Positions 42,503 to 50,501 of a stretch of 54,713 nucleotides of DNA are shown here, in pieces (position 1 is the first letter of the stretch; each line of letters starts with the position of its first letter). The DNA lies in NCBI GenBank assembly GCA_017305925.1, contig JAFKJW010000195.1, positions 38,510-93,222 of the forward strand, read 5' to 3'. Under the pieces are notes generated by a model. The model saw only the letters and a program-made list of their open reading frames with translations. It was not told the origin of the DNA and searched no databases. Source of the DNA: Hyphomicrobiales bacterium (GTDB lineage Bacteria; Pseudomonadota; Alphaproteobacteria; Rhizobiales; Rhizobiaceae). A program made the position numbers and the translations under genes.

Positions 42503-43501
42503 ATGCGATTGCGGTCCCTCCTTCTGAGCGTGCTTGCCCTCCTGGTGCCGGCCGCCGCTCTGTCGTTGCCGCCTCCGTCGCTCGCCGCGCAGCAATCCTC
42601 CGGGTTTCCGGCCTGGCTCGCGGCGCATGTCGGCGAAGGCGACGGCCAGATCGCGCCAGTCGTCCTCGAAAGGGCGCGCGCGCTCTATCTGCGCAAAAAG
42701 GCGCAGGGCGTGATCGACAATCCTTGCTATCTCGCCATGGACGCCACGCGTCCCGCCGATCTGGGCGGCGGCAAACTGGCTCGCCGGTTCTACGTCGTCT
42801 GTGAAGCCGACCGGACGTTCAACGCGATCTCGTCCGGCCATGGCAGCGGCCGCAACCTGAAAGGCGTCCTGGATTTCTCCAACGGCAGGCAATGCGCGAA
42901 GAACTTCGGCAATGCGCTGGACTCCAACCTGACGACGGGCGGCGCCTATGTGACCAGCGAAACCAAGACCTCCTTCAAGGGCTACTACCGCGGTTCCACG
43001 AAGCGGGATGCCGTTCTGATGCGGTCCTTCGTGCAGTTCGACGGCGAAGGCGAGACCGCCAACGCAAGGCAACGCGCCATCGGCGGCCATGCGGCCGCGC
43101 TGGTGAAGGGAATGTGCCTGCGTAAGAACCAGGCCAGCCCCTATGCGGACCATGACGGCTACGTGCCGGTGGGAACGCTGGTGGACTACTCGGCCGGGCG
43201 CAGCAATGGCTGCACGAGCTGGACGCCGACCGACGCGGCGCTGCTCGTGCCGATGGTGCAGGACAGGCCGACGACGCTCTACATCTATCCGGAATCGAGC
43301 GACATCGCTGCCGTCGCCCGTGCGAAGGCGAAAGGCCAGCCGCTCGCGCAAGCCGGCCTCTACTGGAACGCATCGTGCCTGAAGTCGATCGGCGCGCCGA
43401 AGTTCTGGTCCGCGAAGACCCTCGAGCCGATCATCGCACGATACAAGGCAAATCACCCGGCGCCGCCTCCACGGCCGTTGCCGATGTGCAAGGGCTCGTG
43501 A
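42503..43501 (+). CDS. Murein L,D-transpeptidase catalytic-domain protein, YkuD_2 type
   Basis: A 332-residue exported protein from ATG 42503 with AGGAG upstream. A Sec signal (LRSLLLSVLALLVPAAALSL) is followed by a YkuD_2 catalytic domain: NPCYLAMDATRPADLGGGKL, FYVVCEADRTFNAISSGHG and the nucleophile motif SNGCTSWTP (Cys near residue 236), with paired His residues earlier. It should form 3-3 crosslinks in peptidoglycan or attach proteins to it. It stands alone, with an IS5 remnant downstream. All catalytic residues appear intact. Confidence 0.88.
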   Translation: MRLRSLLLSVLALLVPAAALSLPPPSLAAQQSSGFPAWLAAHVGEGDGQIAPVVLERARALYLRKKAQGVIDNPCYLAMDATRPADLGGGKLARRFYVVCEADRTFNAISSGHGSGRNLKGVLDFSNGRQCAKNFGNALDSNLTTGGAYVTSETKTSFKGYYRGSTKRDAVLMRSFVQFDGEGETANARQRAIGGHAAALVKGMCLRKNQASPYADHDGYVPVGTLVDYSAGRSNGCTSWTPTDAALLVPMVQDRPTTLYIYPESSDIAAVARAKAKGQPLAQAGLYWNASCLKSIGAPKFWSAKTLEPIIARYKANHPAPPPRPLPMCKGS

Positions 43502-43607
43502 GGTCGACAAGGAACGGACCCGCGCACGTCGACCGCCGCTCGACGGCGGTCGAACCCTCGCTTTGTATGTGACGGGCAAGACTTCTGCCGAATGCCCCCA
43601 GAGCAAC

Positions 43608-43823
43608 GAAGCGGTGCCGTGGATCGTGCGGACGGGTTCGTCCTGGCGTGACCTGCCCGAGGTGTTCGGCGACTGGAACAGCGTCCTCCGCCGCTTCAGC
43701 CGCTGGAGCCACAAGCTTCTCAAAATTCAAGCAGTTCCGTCATGTCGCAACACGCTTCGGGAAAACCGCAAGCACTACCTCGCCGTCGTCACACTGGTCG
43801 TAACAATCCTACGGCTCGGATAA
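43608..43823 (+). pseudogene. IS5-family transposase remnant with internal deletion
   Basis: The first part (about 43608-43710) reads VPWIVRTGSSWRDLPEVFGD and then WNSVLRRFSRWSHK, the typical IS5 N-terminal domain. It then jumps at about 43723 into the C-terminal tail FKQFRHVATRFGKTA and, after a frameshift, HYLAVVTLVVTILRLG. The DDE core is deleted. The surrounding 350 bp between the L,D-transpeptidase and Crp genes contains nothing else supported. Confidence 0.75.
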
Positions 43824-43849
43824 CTGTCCACACTTGGAGTCCGCCGTCG

Positions 43850-44593
43850 TCATGCAAGTCTGTCTCTAGGATAGATGCCGTGCAGGACGACGTCATAATG
43901 GTTTTCGATATGCTCCGTGCAGCGGCACGCCTTGGCCTGGAGTGCGTGCCGATTGATCACGGTGATCGCGCCACGACTCGTCGTGATGATGCCTTCGTCC
44001 CGAAGCTGGCGAATGACCCGCGCCACGAAAGTCCGACCAACGCCTAATGTTTCGGCAAGTTGCTCCTGCGTGATGTCGACCACGGGCTGCCTCGTCCGCG
44101 CCATCGCTGCGAGCAGCCATTTGGCGGCCCGCTGCATGATGGTGTGCGTCGCGTTGCATGCGGAGGTCTGGAAGACTTGCGCAATAAGACAATCCGAATA
44201 GCGCGCGAACCAGTGACGCAACGTAAGCGAGTCGAGCTTTGCCTGTTCCAGTGCAGCCGTTTTCAGCCGGAAGAACGGCCCTCCGATGCGCACGACAGCG
44301 TTAGCATAGGCCGGCAAGCTTCCGTTTGAGACGATGCCGCCGATTGCACCTTCGCGGCCGATCAGGGCGACTTCAACGGCTCCCGTGCCGTCCTCGGAAC
44401 CGAGTTGGAAGCTTGCCAGCGAGGGGCCGCACGGAAACCAGGTGTCAACGACGTCTTCTCCGGCCGACTGAAGAACATCTTTCCGATTGAGCTCGAACAC
44501 CATCATGTGAGCTGCCAGCCGCTGCCGATCGTCCTCATTCAGTTTCGCGAGAAGCTCGTTTTCGAGCATCTCGACGGGAGTAGGAGAAATCAT
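43850..44593 (-). CDS. Crp/Fnr-family transcriptional regulator
   Basis: A 247-residue regulator. The beta-roll sensor (about 10-135) has TWFPCGPSLASFQLG and VALIGREGAIGGIVSNGSLP. The winged helix has ITQEQLAETLGVGRTFVARV near 176-195. The protein is a paralog of the frameshifted gene at 47939 (shared PCGPSL, ALIGREGAIGG, LPAYA and the C-terminal tail). Either ATG 44593 or 44569 could start it. It lies beyond the kaiBC-kinase operon on the same strand, separated by 183 bp. Confidence 0.92.
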   Translation of the reverse strand: MISPTPVEMLENELLAKLNEDDRQRLAAHMMVFELNRKDVLQSAGEDVVDTWFPCGPSLASFQLGSEDGTGAVEVALIGREGAIGGIVSNGSLPAYANAVVRIGGPFFRLKTAALEQAKLDSLTLRHWFARYSDCLIAQVFQTSACNATHTIMQRAAKWLLAAMARTRQPVVDITQEQLAETLGVGRTFVARVIRQLRDEGIITTSRGAITVINRHALQAKACRCTEHIENHYDVVLHGIYPRDRLA

Positions 44594-44776
44594 GAATATG
44601 GACCCGAGCCCGATGTGAATCTAATGTCGAATAGCGCACAATTTCGGCCTTCGTCTGACCGCTTGTGCGCGAGACGATGGGAGCCCCGCTACAGAGTCAT
44701 CGTATGAACGGTTCGACGTCCCCGCTCCGCGCAATGAATCCGGAGGGAGCCGGTGGTCCCGCTCTCGTCACCAGTC

Positions 44777-45886
44777 TCAAAACCGGCGTACGCTCGGTAG
44801 CAAAAGATGCAGGCTGGTGCCCTTGCCAATTTCGCTGTCGATGAGCACCTGGCCTCCTGATTGGTGGACAAAGCCATAGACCTGGCTCAGGCCGAGTCCG
44901 GTTCCTCGTCCTTCGCCTTTTGTCGTGAAGAACGGTTCAAACACCTGGGCCAGGGTCTCCTTGCTCATGCCGCAGCCAGTGTCACGGATCGTAACGCGAA
45001 CCAAGGACGTCTCCGTCTCGGAGGAACCGTTGAAGCCGTTCGAGATGTTGCTCGTCTCAATGGTCAGCGTGCCCCTACCGTCCATGGCATCGCGGGCGTT
45101 CACAGCGAGATTGAGGAGGGCGACGTCGAACTGGTTGGCGTCGATTGCGACCGCATCGAGATGCGGCGCCAGAATGGTCCGGATCTCGACTCCGCGTCCT
45201 AGAGTGCCTTCGAACAGGTGGATGAGAGATTCGATCCGGGCGTTCACGTCAATGACTTCGGGGGAGAGCGTTTGCCGTCGGGAGAAGGCGAGCAATTGCT
45301 GAGTCAGCGCGCCGCCATTGCCGGCCCGCGCCCGCATTTCATTGATAAGCATACCGACCTTGGCATCAGCGGGGTCAACGGCGATCTGCTTTTCAAGGAG
45401 ATTCAGGCCGGATTCGAACACCGCGAGCAGATTGTTGAAGTCGTGCACGATCCCGGCGGCCAACCTGCCGATGGCTTCCATCTTGTGTGACTGGCGTTGG
45501 CGTTCCTCCGCCGCACGTTGGGCCGAGACATCGCGCAGGCTCGCGAGAAGAGCGGCATCGCCATTCCACCCGATCTCGACGACACGCATTTCGACGTCCG
45601 CTGAAGGTTTGCCGGGCCTCCGGACGCGGATTTCCGCAATGTCTCCGGCAACGACCGGCCGGCCGAGCGGGACATGGAGAAGTTTTTCGATTGGTTGTCC
45701 GAAAATTTCGCCGGCCGCCGGATTCGCGTAAAGCACGGTGCCGGCGAGATCGACGATCAGAATGCCGTCAGCAATGTTTTCGACGAGACGCTGGAAGGAG
45801 AGCTGGCTAAATCCAGCAAGCGGCTCATCCTCGCCCGTATCGAAGACTTCCGCCGCCGTGCGCATCCTCTCTCGCGCCATGCTCAT
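44777..45886 (-). CDS. PAS-domain sensor histidine kinase co-encoded with kaiBC
   Basis: A 369-residue soluble kinase. A PAS domain covers about 30-125 (VENIADGILIVDLAGTVLYA, NPAAGEIFG). The phosphorylation motif GIVHDFNNLLAVFESG has His148. The ATPase domain has the N-box NLAVNARDAMDG, the G1-box DTGCGMS, FEPFFTTKGEGRGTGLG and a standard end. The HDFNN class often carries a C-terminal receiver, which is missing here. Its ATG overlaps the kaiC stop, so KaiC state and kinase output are probably linked, as in other kaiBC-kinase units. Confidence 0.94.
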   Translation of the reverse strand: MSMARERMRTAAEVFDTGEDEPLAGFSQLSFQRLVENIADGILIVDLAGTVLYANPAAGEIFGQPIEKLLHVPLGRPVVAGDIAEIRVRRPGKPSADVEMRVVEIGWNGDAALLASLRDVSAQRAAEERQRQSHKMEAIGRLAAGIVHDFNNLLAVFESGLNLLEKQIAVDPADAKVGMLINEMRARAGNGGALTQQLLAFSRRQTLSPEVIDVNARIESLIHLFEGTLGRGVEIRTILAPHLDAVAIDANQFDVALLNLAVNARDAMDGRGTLTIETSNISNGFNGSSETETSLVRVTIRDTGCGMSKETLAQVFEPFFTTKGEGRGTGLGLSQVYGFVHQSGGQVLIDSEIGKGTSLHLLLPSVRRF

Positions 45887-47376
45887 GCCGTGGGACCCGC
45901 TATTGCCGTGTCGCCAAATACATCGGGCACTCCGCCGAACGGTTCGCCCAGATGCATGCCCTTTGCATCGATCGTGAAGCGGCGGATCTGCTTGTCATGC
46001 TCGCTGCCTCGCATCTTCAGCACCATCAGCCCTCGATTCATCATGTCGCCTTCCTGAATGTAGCGCAGCAGGATGATCGAGTCGGTCAGCGTCGAGATAT
46101 GCTGCTCGCTGGCGCTTTGGCCGCCGATCAGGGACTTGTTGGTCGCCGTGCAAAGCCCCGCGATCTCGTGCTGCTTGATGAAGGACGTCAAGCTGATCAG
46201 GAATTCGCGGAACCCGGTCTCCGGGGCGATCCGCTCCAACGCCGAAAGGCTGTCGACGGCAAGCCGATCCGGCTTGAACTCCTCCACCAGTTCCCGGATC
46301 GTCAGCAAATGGTCCGGGAGGCTCTGCGCTTCGGGGTACAAGGAGATCACCTTGAGCTTCCCCTCCGCTTCCATCGCTTCGAAATCCACGCCCCAGCCGC
46401 GGGCGTTGCGGAACAGTTGGCCTCGGCTTTCTTCATAGCCGACGAGCAGCGCCCGCTCGCCGGCGGCCACTCCTCCAGCGAGGAAGTTCGTCACCAGCAG
46501 GGTCTTGCCGGTGCCGGTGGCGCCACTCACCAGCGTGACGCTGTCGCGGAACAGGCCGCCGCTCGTCATGCCGTCGAGCTCGGCATTGCCGCTGGTTACA
46601 CGCTTGGTGCTCGATTTCTGTTCGAGCCTGAGCGACGACAGGGGAACCGCGACGAGCCCGTGATTTTCGACCAGCGTGATCGGCACCTCGCCCTCGACAT
46701 GCCGGCTGCCGCGCATCTTCAACACCTCGATCGTGCGGCGGCGGCGCTCCTTGTCGAGCGCATTGCGCAGGATGACGACATTGTCGGCGACGAACTCCTC
46801 GATGCGATGCCGGGAAATCTCACCATATTCGCTGTTTCGCTCCGCCGTCATCAGGACGGTCAGGCCTTCCTTCTTCAGCGCGGCGGCGATGCGCAAAAGC
46901 TCACGGCGTGTTGTCGTCGGGTCGGCGATGAAATGATCGAAAAGCTGCGTCAGCGAATCCAGGACGAGACGTTTGGCCCTGGCCGCGCGCACGGCATGAA
47001 GAATGCGCGCGAGGAGACCGGCGAGATCGAAGTCGCCGACGACGATCTCGTCGCGATCCTGCGGGCTCGCGTCGACGAAAACGAGCTGTTTCTGTTCGCG
47101 CCAGCGCCGGATATCCCAACCGAAGCTGGCCATGTTGACTTCGATCTCGTGCGGCGATTCCTCGAACGTGACGAACACGCCCGGCTCGTGAAGATTGGCG
47201 ATGCCATGTGCCAGAAACTGTGTCGCGAACACCGTCTTGCCGCTGCCCGGCGTCCCGCCCACGATGGTGGTCCGTCCGCGAGGCAGCCCGCCCATCACCA
47301 GATCATCGAAAGCCTCGATGCCCGTCTTTACGCGTTCAAGCACGGGATCGACGGCATCATCCTCTTTTATGGTCAT
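45883..47376 (-). CDS. kaiC: KaiC-family circadian-clock ATPase/autokinase
   Basis: A 497-residue double-RecA protein. CI has Walker A GGTPGSGKT at 40-48 and the catalytic Glu pair FEES near 72. CII has SGATGTGKT at 284-292 and YEES near 315. The phosphorylation pair of cyanobacterial KaiC (Ser431/Thr432) is conserved as Ser428/Thr429 in HISTLTDSIILL. The C-terminal tail (EPFGGVPDVFGD) lacks the KaiA-binding extension, and no kaiA exists here, as in other Proteobacteria. It is translated between kaiB and the kinase with 4-bp overlaps. It is likely an hourglass-type timer or stress integrator. Confidence 0.95.
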   Translation of the reverse strand: MTIKEDDAVDPVLERVKTGIEAFDDLVMGGLPRGRTTIVGGTPGSGKTVFATQFLAHGIANLHEPGVFVTFEESPHEIEVNMASFGWDIRRWREQKQLVFVDASPQDRDEIVVGDFDLAGLLARILHAVRAARAKRLVLDSLTQLFDHFIADPTTTRRELLRIAAALKKEGLTVLMTAERNSEYGEISRHRIEEFVADNVVILRNALDKERRRRTIEVLKMRGSRHVEGEVPITLVENHGLVAVPLSSLRLEQKSSTKRVTSGNAELDGMTSGGLFRDSVTLVSGATGTGKTLLVTNFLAGGVAAGERALLVGYEESRGQLFRNARGWGVDFEAMEAEGKLKVISLYPEAQSLPDHLLTIRELVEEFKPDRLAVDSLSALERIAPETGFREFLISLTSFIKQHEIAGLCTATNKSLIGGQSASEQHISTLTDSIILLRYIQEGDMMNRGLMVLKMRGSEHDKQIRRFTIDAKGMHLGEPFGGVPDVFGDTAIAGPTA

Positions 47377-47684
47377 CCGGATGCATCCTTGTTGCCGTAG
47401 CCGAAATATTCGAGAACCTGGGTCGTGTTGCTGATGTCGCCGATCAGACGGCGCGGCGGCGTCACGGTCTCGTCGGAGAGTGTCGGGGTCGCGAGAATCC
47501 CGGCGATCTCCGCCTCGGCCGGCCGCTCCAGAATGTCGATAATTTCTATATCGATCGGCTCCGACGCCGCATCGATGATGCGCTTGCGGCCTTCAAGCGC
47601 GCGGCGCGCGCCGGGAGCGTCGCCTGCCAGATAAAGCCGGAGGATTGGGCGAACCGCTTCGTCGGCCACATCATCTGTATTCAT
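47373..47684 (-). CDS. kaiB: KaiB-family protein
   Basis: A 103-residue KaiB. It opens with PILRLYLAGDAPGARRALEG (the thioredoxin-like first strand and helix) and continues with IEIIDILERPAEAEIAGILA, TPTLSDETVTPPRRLIGDIS and the C-terminal VLEYFGYG. These cover the metamorphic KaiB fold that docks on the KaiC CI ring. It leads the kai operon, and its stop overlaps kaiC. The 250-bp divergent region toward the frameshifted crp gene should contain its promoter, which I could not define. Confidence 0.94.
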   Translation of the reverse strand: MNTDDVADEAVRPILRLYLAGDAPGARRALEGRKRIIDAASEPIDIEIIDILERPAEAEIAGILATPTLSDETVTPPRRLIGDISNTTQVLEYFGYGNKDASG

Positions 47685-47938
47685 GTGTCACGCCCGTTTT
47701 CCAGGACAGAATTGGGTATTGGCGTGCTTGGGCGCCCCGCCGGATTCCGCTTCGGCATCGCTTCTCCCACGAGGCGCAAGTATCTCGCTGGGAACCGATG
47801 GTGCCATCGCTCACGTTCGATGAGGCCTGATCAGCGCCTTGTGTTGCCTTGTAGACAGAAATGCGGGATCGGTCTGCCCACTAGTGAACGTTTCTCCAGC
47901 TTGTGCGTTACGAAAAAATTCGAGACGAGAGGCAGGCA

Positions 47939-48720
47939 ATGGATGTCCGAAGCGCAGAGGGAGACCTGATCGGAAACAATTTGTTGCGTGCCTTGCGGAC
48001 CGAAGACTGGGCAATCATCCAACCGATGCTGGAGGAGTGGTCCGCGCCGACGGGAACGCTGCTCCACGATCCCGGTGATACGGTCAAGCACGCCTATTTC
48101 CCCTGCGGGCCAAGCCTGATTTCCTATCTGGTCGTGCTCGGCGACGGGCGTGCGATCGAGACAGCGCTCATCGGCCGGGAAGGCGCGATCGGCGGCATCG
48201 TCAGCCAGGGGCGCCTTCCCGCCTATGCCCGCGCCGAGGTACAGTTGGGCGGGTCATTCTGGCGCATTGATCTGCACGATCTCGAAGAAGCGAAGTCGCG
48301 CTCGATAACGCTGCGATTCCTGTTCGCACGCTATGCCGACTGCCTGATGGCCCAGGTCTTCCAGTCCGTCGCCTGCAACGCCGCCCATTCGATCGAACAA
48401 CGAACGGCAAAATGGCTGCTGGCTGCCATGGATAGGACCGGCGCGATCGACGTGGCGCTGACGCAAGAACAATTGGCGTCGATGCTGGGGGTCGGGCGCA
48501 GCTATCTCAGCCGGGTCATTCAGGATTTGAAGACGAAAAGGTCATCGAAACACGGCGCGGGCGCATCGGCATCGCCAATATCGACGGACTTCGGGCGCTC
48601 GCCTGCGAGTGCAATCCTTGTGTCAGCCGCCACTTTGACGACGTTCTGAAAGGCGTTTACCCGGCCGAGGAAAGCGGATCGGCTTTCAAGGAAAGAGAGC
48701 CTCGTCAGGCCTCACGCTGA
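47939..48720 (+). pseudogene. Crp/Fnr-family regulator with a one-base frameshift in the DNA-binding domain
   Basis: The gene starts at ATG 47939 (an upstream in-frame ATG at 47903 is less likely). It matches its paralog at 43850: PCGPSLISYLVVLGDGRAIE, TALIGREGAIGGIVSQGRLP, and TQEQLASMLGVGRSYLSRVI. After QDLK the frame departs near 48532. Adding one G there restores the expected continuation (DEKVIETRRGRIGIANIDGL, then LACECNPCVSRHFDDVLKGV) up to a TGA at 48720. Without the repair, translation ends at 48649 with an unrelated tail. The helix-turn-helix remains but the wing is lost, so it is probably inactive unless this is a sequencing error. Confidence 0.85.
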
Positions 48721-48875
48721 TTGGCCTCGAACAGCGAGAATATTTCCTGCTTACTCATAGGAAAGGTCAATTTCCATGGGAGCTTCCCCGTCGTGAAATT
48801 CGCACAGAAGCCGCTCGCCTCCATCCAGTCGAACAACGCCGGAAACTCGTTCGGCGACGTCTTCGTGGCCGGCAT
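48705..48875 (-). CDS. Small protein of unknown function, possibly the tail of a frameshifted gene
   Basis: A 56-residue product from ATG 48875, behind AGGAGAAGG. It reads like a compact domain (NEFPALFDWMEASGFCANFT, then PWKLTFPMSKQEIFSLFEAN). A second minus-strand frame just upstream (49065 to about 48890) also looks protein-like (LSDGLRDFRDRIDSTSLVLA and LPFELLHEVEIVPQAIF), so a longer ancestral gene with a frameshift is possible. No family recognised. It overlaps the end of the repaired crp gene by 16 bp, tail to tail. Confidence 0.42.
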   Translation of the reverse strand: MPATKTSPNEFPALFDWMEASGFCANFTTGKLPWKLTFPMSKQEIFSLFEANQREA

Positions 48876-49279
48876 CCGGCCTGCCTTCTCCTGAGCATAC
48901 CCCGCGCCCATTCTCGAAAGCACTCGAGAAGATCGCTTGCGGAACAATTTCGACCTCATGCAACAACTCGAACGGCAAAGCCAACACAAGCGACGTAGAG
49001 TCGATCCTGTCGCGGAAATCACGCAGGCCGTCCGAAAGCTCGTTCAATGCGGGCCCAGAAGCCAATCGTTCAAGAAGGCAGCATCGGGCGAATTCATTGG
49101 GGAACCCAGCCCTAAGGTTCCCGTTGCCCTATGACCCTCGAAACATTCGTTGCCTATAGCAGTAAAATGATCGCCGCGATGTGGGAAACGGAGACGGGCT
49201 TCTTCTAAGCGGCTACCAGCCGATCTGGTGGACAGCTGCGAAAAGCAGCAGCTTCGCGTTGCGAATCTGGAGATGCGCC
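48876..49279. other. Intergenic stretch (404 bp) with an EcfG promoter and possible gene debris
   Basis: The left part may be the decayed 5' half of the small gene at 48705. The right part contains the perfect EcfG promoter at 49101-49125, then a 25-codon ORF at 49131-49208 (MTLETFVAYSSKMIAAMWET) of unknown meaning. Nothing else is supported. Confidence 0.4.
49101..49125 (+). promoter_or_regulatory. EcfG-type promoter, perfect consensus
   Basis: GGAAC at 49101-49105, sixteen bases, then CGTT at 49122-49125. It points toward the small membrane protein (49280) and alpha/beta hydrolase (49446). Confidence 0.62.
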
Positions 49280-49444
49280 ATGGCGAGCAAATTGATCTGG
49301 GGAATCCTTCTAGGCGTGATCGTCGGCGCTGCGTTCGGTTACGTCGGCGGCAACACGCCGATCGGGATCGCCATTTGCATCGCGGCCGGAGCTATCGCGG
49401 CAGGGATTTGGCATTCTCTTTCGGCGAGGAATTCGGAGCGATAG
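49280..49444 (+). CDS. Small two-helix membrane protein
   Basis: A 54-residue product from ATG 49280, with GGAG eight bases upstream. It is two glycine-rich membrane helices (LIWGILLGVIVGAAFGYVGG and PIGIAICIAAGAIAAGIW) with a short polar tail. The glycine pattern resembles small helical-hairpin membrane proteins of stress regulons. The next gene starts 1 bp after its stop, and a perfect EcfG promoter lies 155 bp upstream. Confidence 0.7.
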   Translation: MASKLIWGILLGVIVGAAFGYVGGNTPIGIAICIAAGAIAAGIWHSLSARNSER

Positions 49445-49445
49445 G

Positions 49446-50369
49446 ATGAAACCCGCTGCCGAATTTTTCTTACGTACTGCTGCTGGCCGGTTTTCCGTCG
49501 TCGAGTATGGCGGTTCGGGCAAGGACTGCCTGCTTATCCACGGGACAGGCCAGAATGCCCTTGCATGGAAGGCCGCGGCCAAGGACCTTGCGCGCAAATA
49601 TCATGTCGTCGCTCTCGATTTGCGCGGGCACGGGCAGACCCCCGAAGATTCGAGCGAGGCCCAGCAGTATTGGCGTGACATCGGGCCGATTGCCTCGGCG
49701 CTGAATCTGGAAAGACCCGTTCTGATAGGCCATTCCACCGGAGCCTATGCGGCGACCGCCTATGTAGCCTCCGGTGGGGACGCCTCGGCTATCGTTTGCG
49801 TGGATGGGTTTACCCTGGACGAACCGAATTCCTCTGACACCGCAACGGAGCAGAAAAAATGGAACGACGCAGAAGCTCTTTTTTCCATGTTCCGATACGG
49901 CTGGATTGCGACGGCAACCGAACGGGACCGCTACCTCGACGAAGTTGTCGCTGCTTCGCCTACCGACCCTCTCAATGCTGGCGTGGAGCCCGAACTGCTC
50001 CGAGCCATGCTCAAGCGGTGTTTCTTCGAACGCGATGGATTTTTTCTGCGGCGACCGACGTTGGAAGAAATCGACATCGTCAGTCAGTCTTCACCTGATG
50101 CAACCGTTGCACCTGATCGCGACGTATATGACAGAGTTAGCATACCATTGTTGCTTGTCTGGGCGCGCCACGGCCTTTCATCAGGCCGACACCGCGAATT
50201 GAGACAGATCGCTGAGGCTCGTGCAGGTCGAGCCCTCATTTCGATCGATGCTTCTCACAATGTTCCGATGCAGCATCCAACCGAACTGGCGAAACTTATC
50301 TGTTCTGGATTGGAAGCACTGGTGGGAACCGATCGGGCCGTTTTCAGTGAGCGTGCCCGGCAGGGCTAG
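49446..50369 (+). CDS. Alpha/beta-fold hydrolase
   Basis: A 307-residue alpha/beta hydrolase. The oxyanion-hole segment LLIHGTGQNALAW precedes ALDLRGHGQTPE. The nucleophile elbow GHSTGAYAATA holds the serine and SIDASHNVPMQHP holds the catalytic histidine. Its base composition is a little lower in GC than its surroundings, hinting at acquisition. It probably forms an operon with the small membrane protein under EcfG control. Substrate unknown (ester, lactone or haloalkane classes share the fold). Confidence 0.9.
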   Translation: MKPAAEFFLRTAAGRFSVVEYGGSGKDCLLIHGTGQNALAWKAAAKDLARKYHVVALDLRGHGQTPEDSSEAQQYWRDIGPIASALNLERPVLIGHSTGAYAATAYVASGGDASAIVCVDGFTLDEPNSSDTATEQKKWNDAEALFSMFRYGWIATATERDRYLDEVVAASPTDPLNAGVEPELLRAMLKRCFFERDGFFLRRPTLEEIDIVSQSSPDATVAPDRDVYDRVSIPLLLVWARHGLSSGRHRELRQIAEARAGRALISIDASHNVPMQHPTELAKLICSGLEALVGTDRAVFSERARQG

Positions 50370-50501
50370 GAGCTTGCCAGGCCGCCGCTCGGTTGCGGCC
50401 GGAGATTGTAGCCACGAGTGTGCTCCTGGCGCGGAGGCATGCGGGCAGGAGTGGTCAGCAGGAACCGACTCGAGGCAGCGCAATATCGTGAAGACCTTAG
50501 A

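Noticed and set aside
45883-47376. RadA or DnaB-like helicase instead of KaiC
   Set aside because: Two RecA domains with both catalytic Glu pairs, the HISTLTD phosphosite motif and adjacent kaiB identify KaiC.
47790-47825. EcfG-type promoter before the frameshifted crp gene (GGAAC then CGTT)
   Set aside because: The spacing is eighteen bases, outside the usual 16-17, and it is more than 100 bp from the start.
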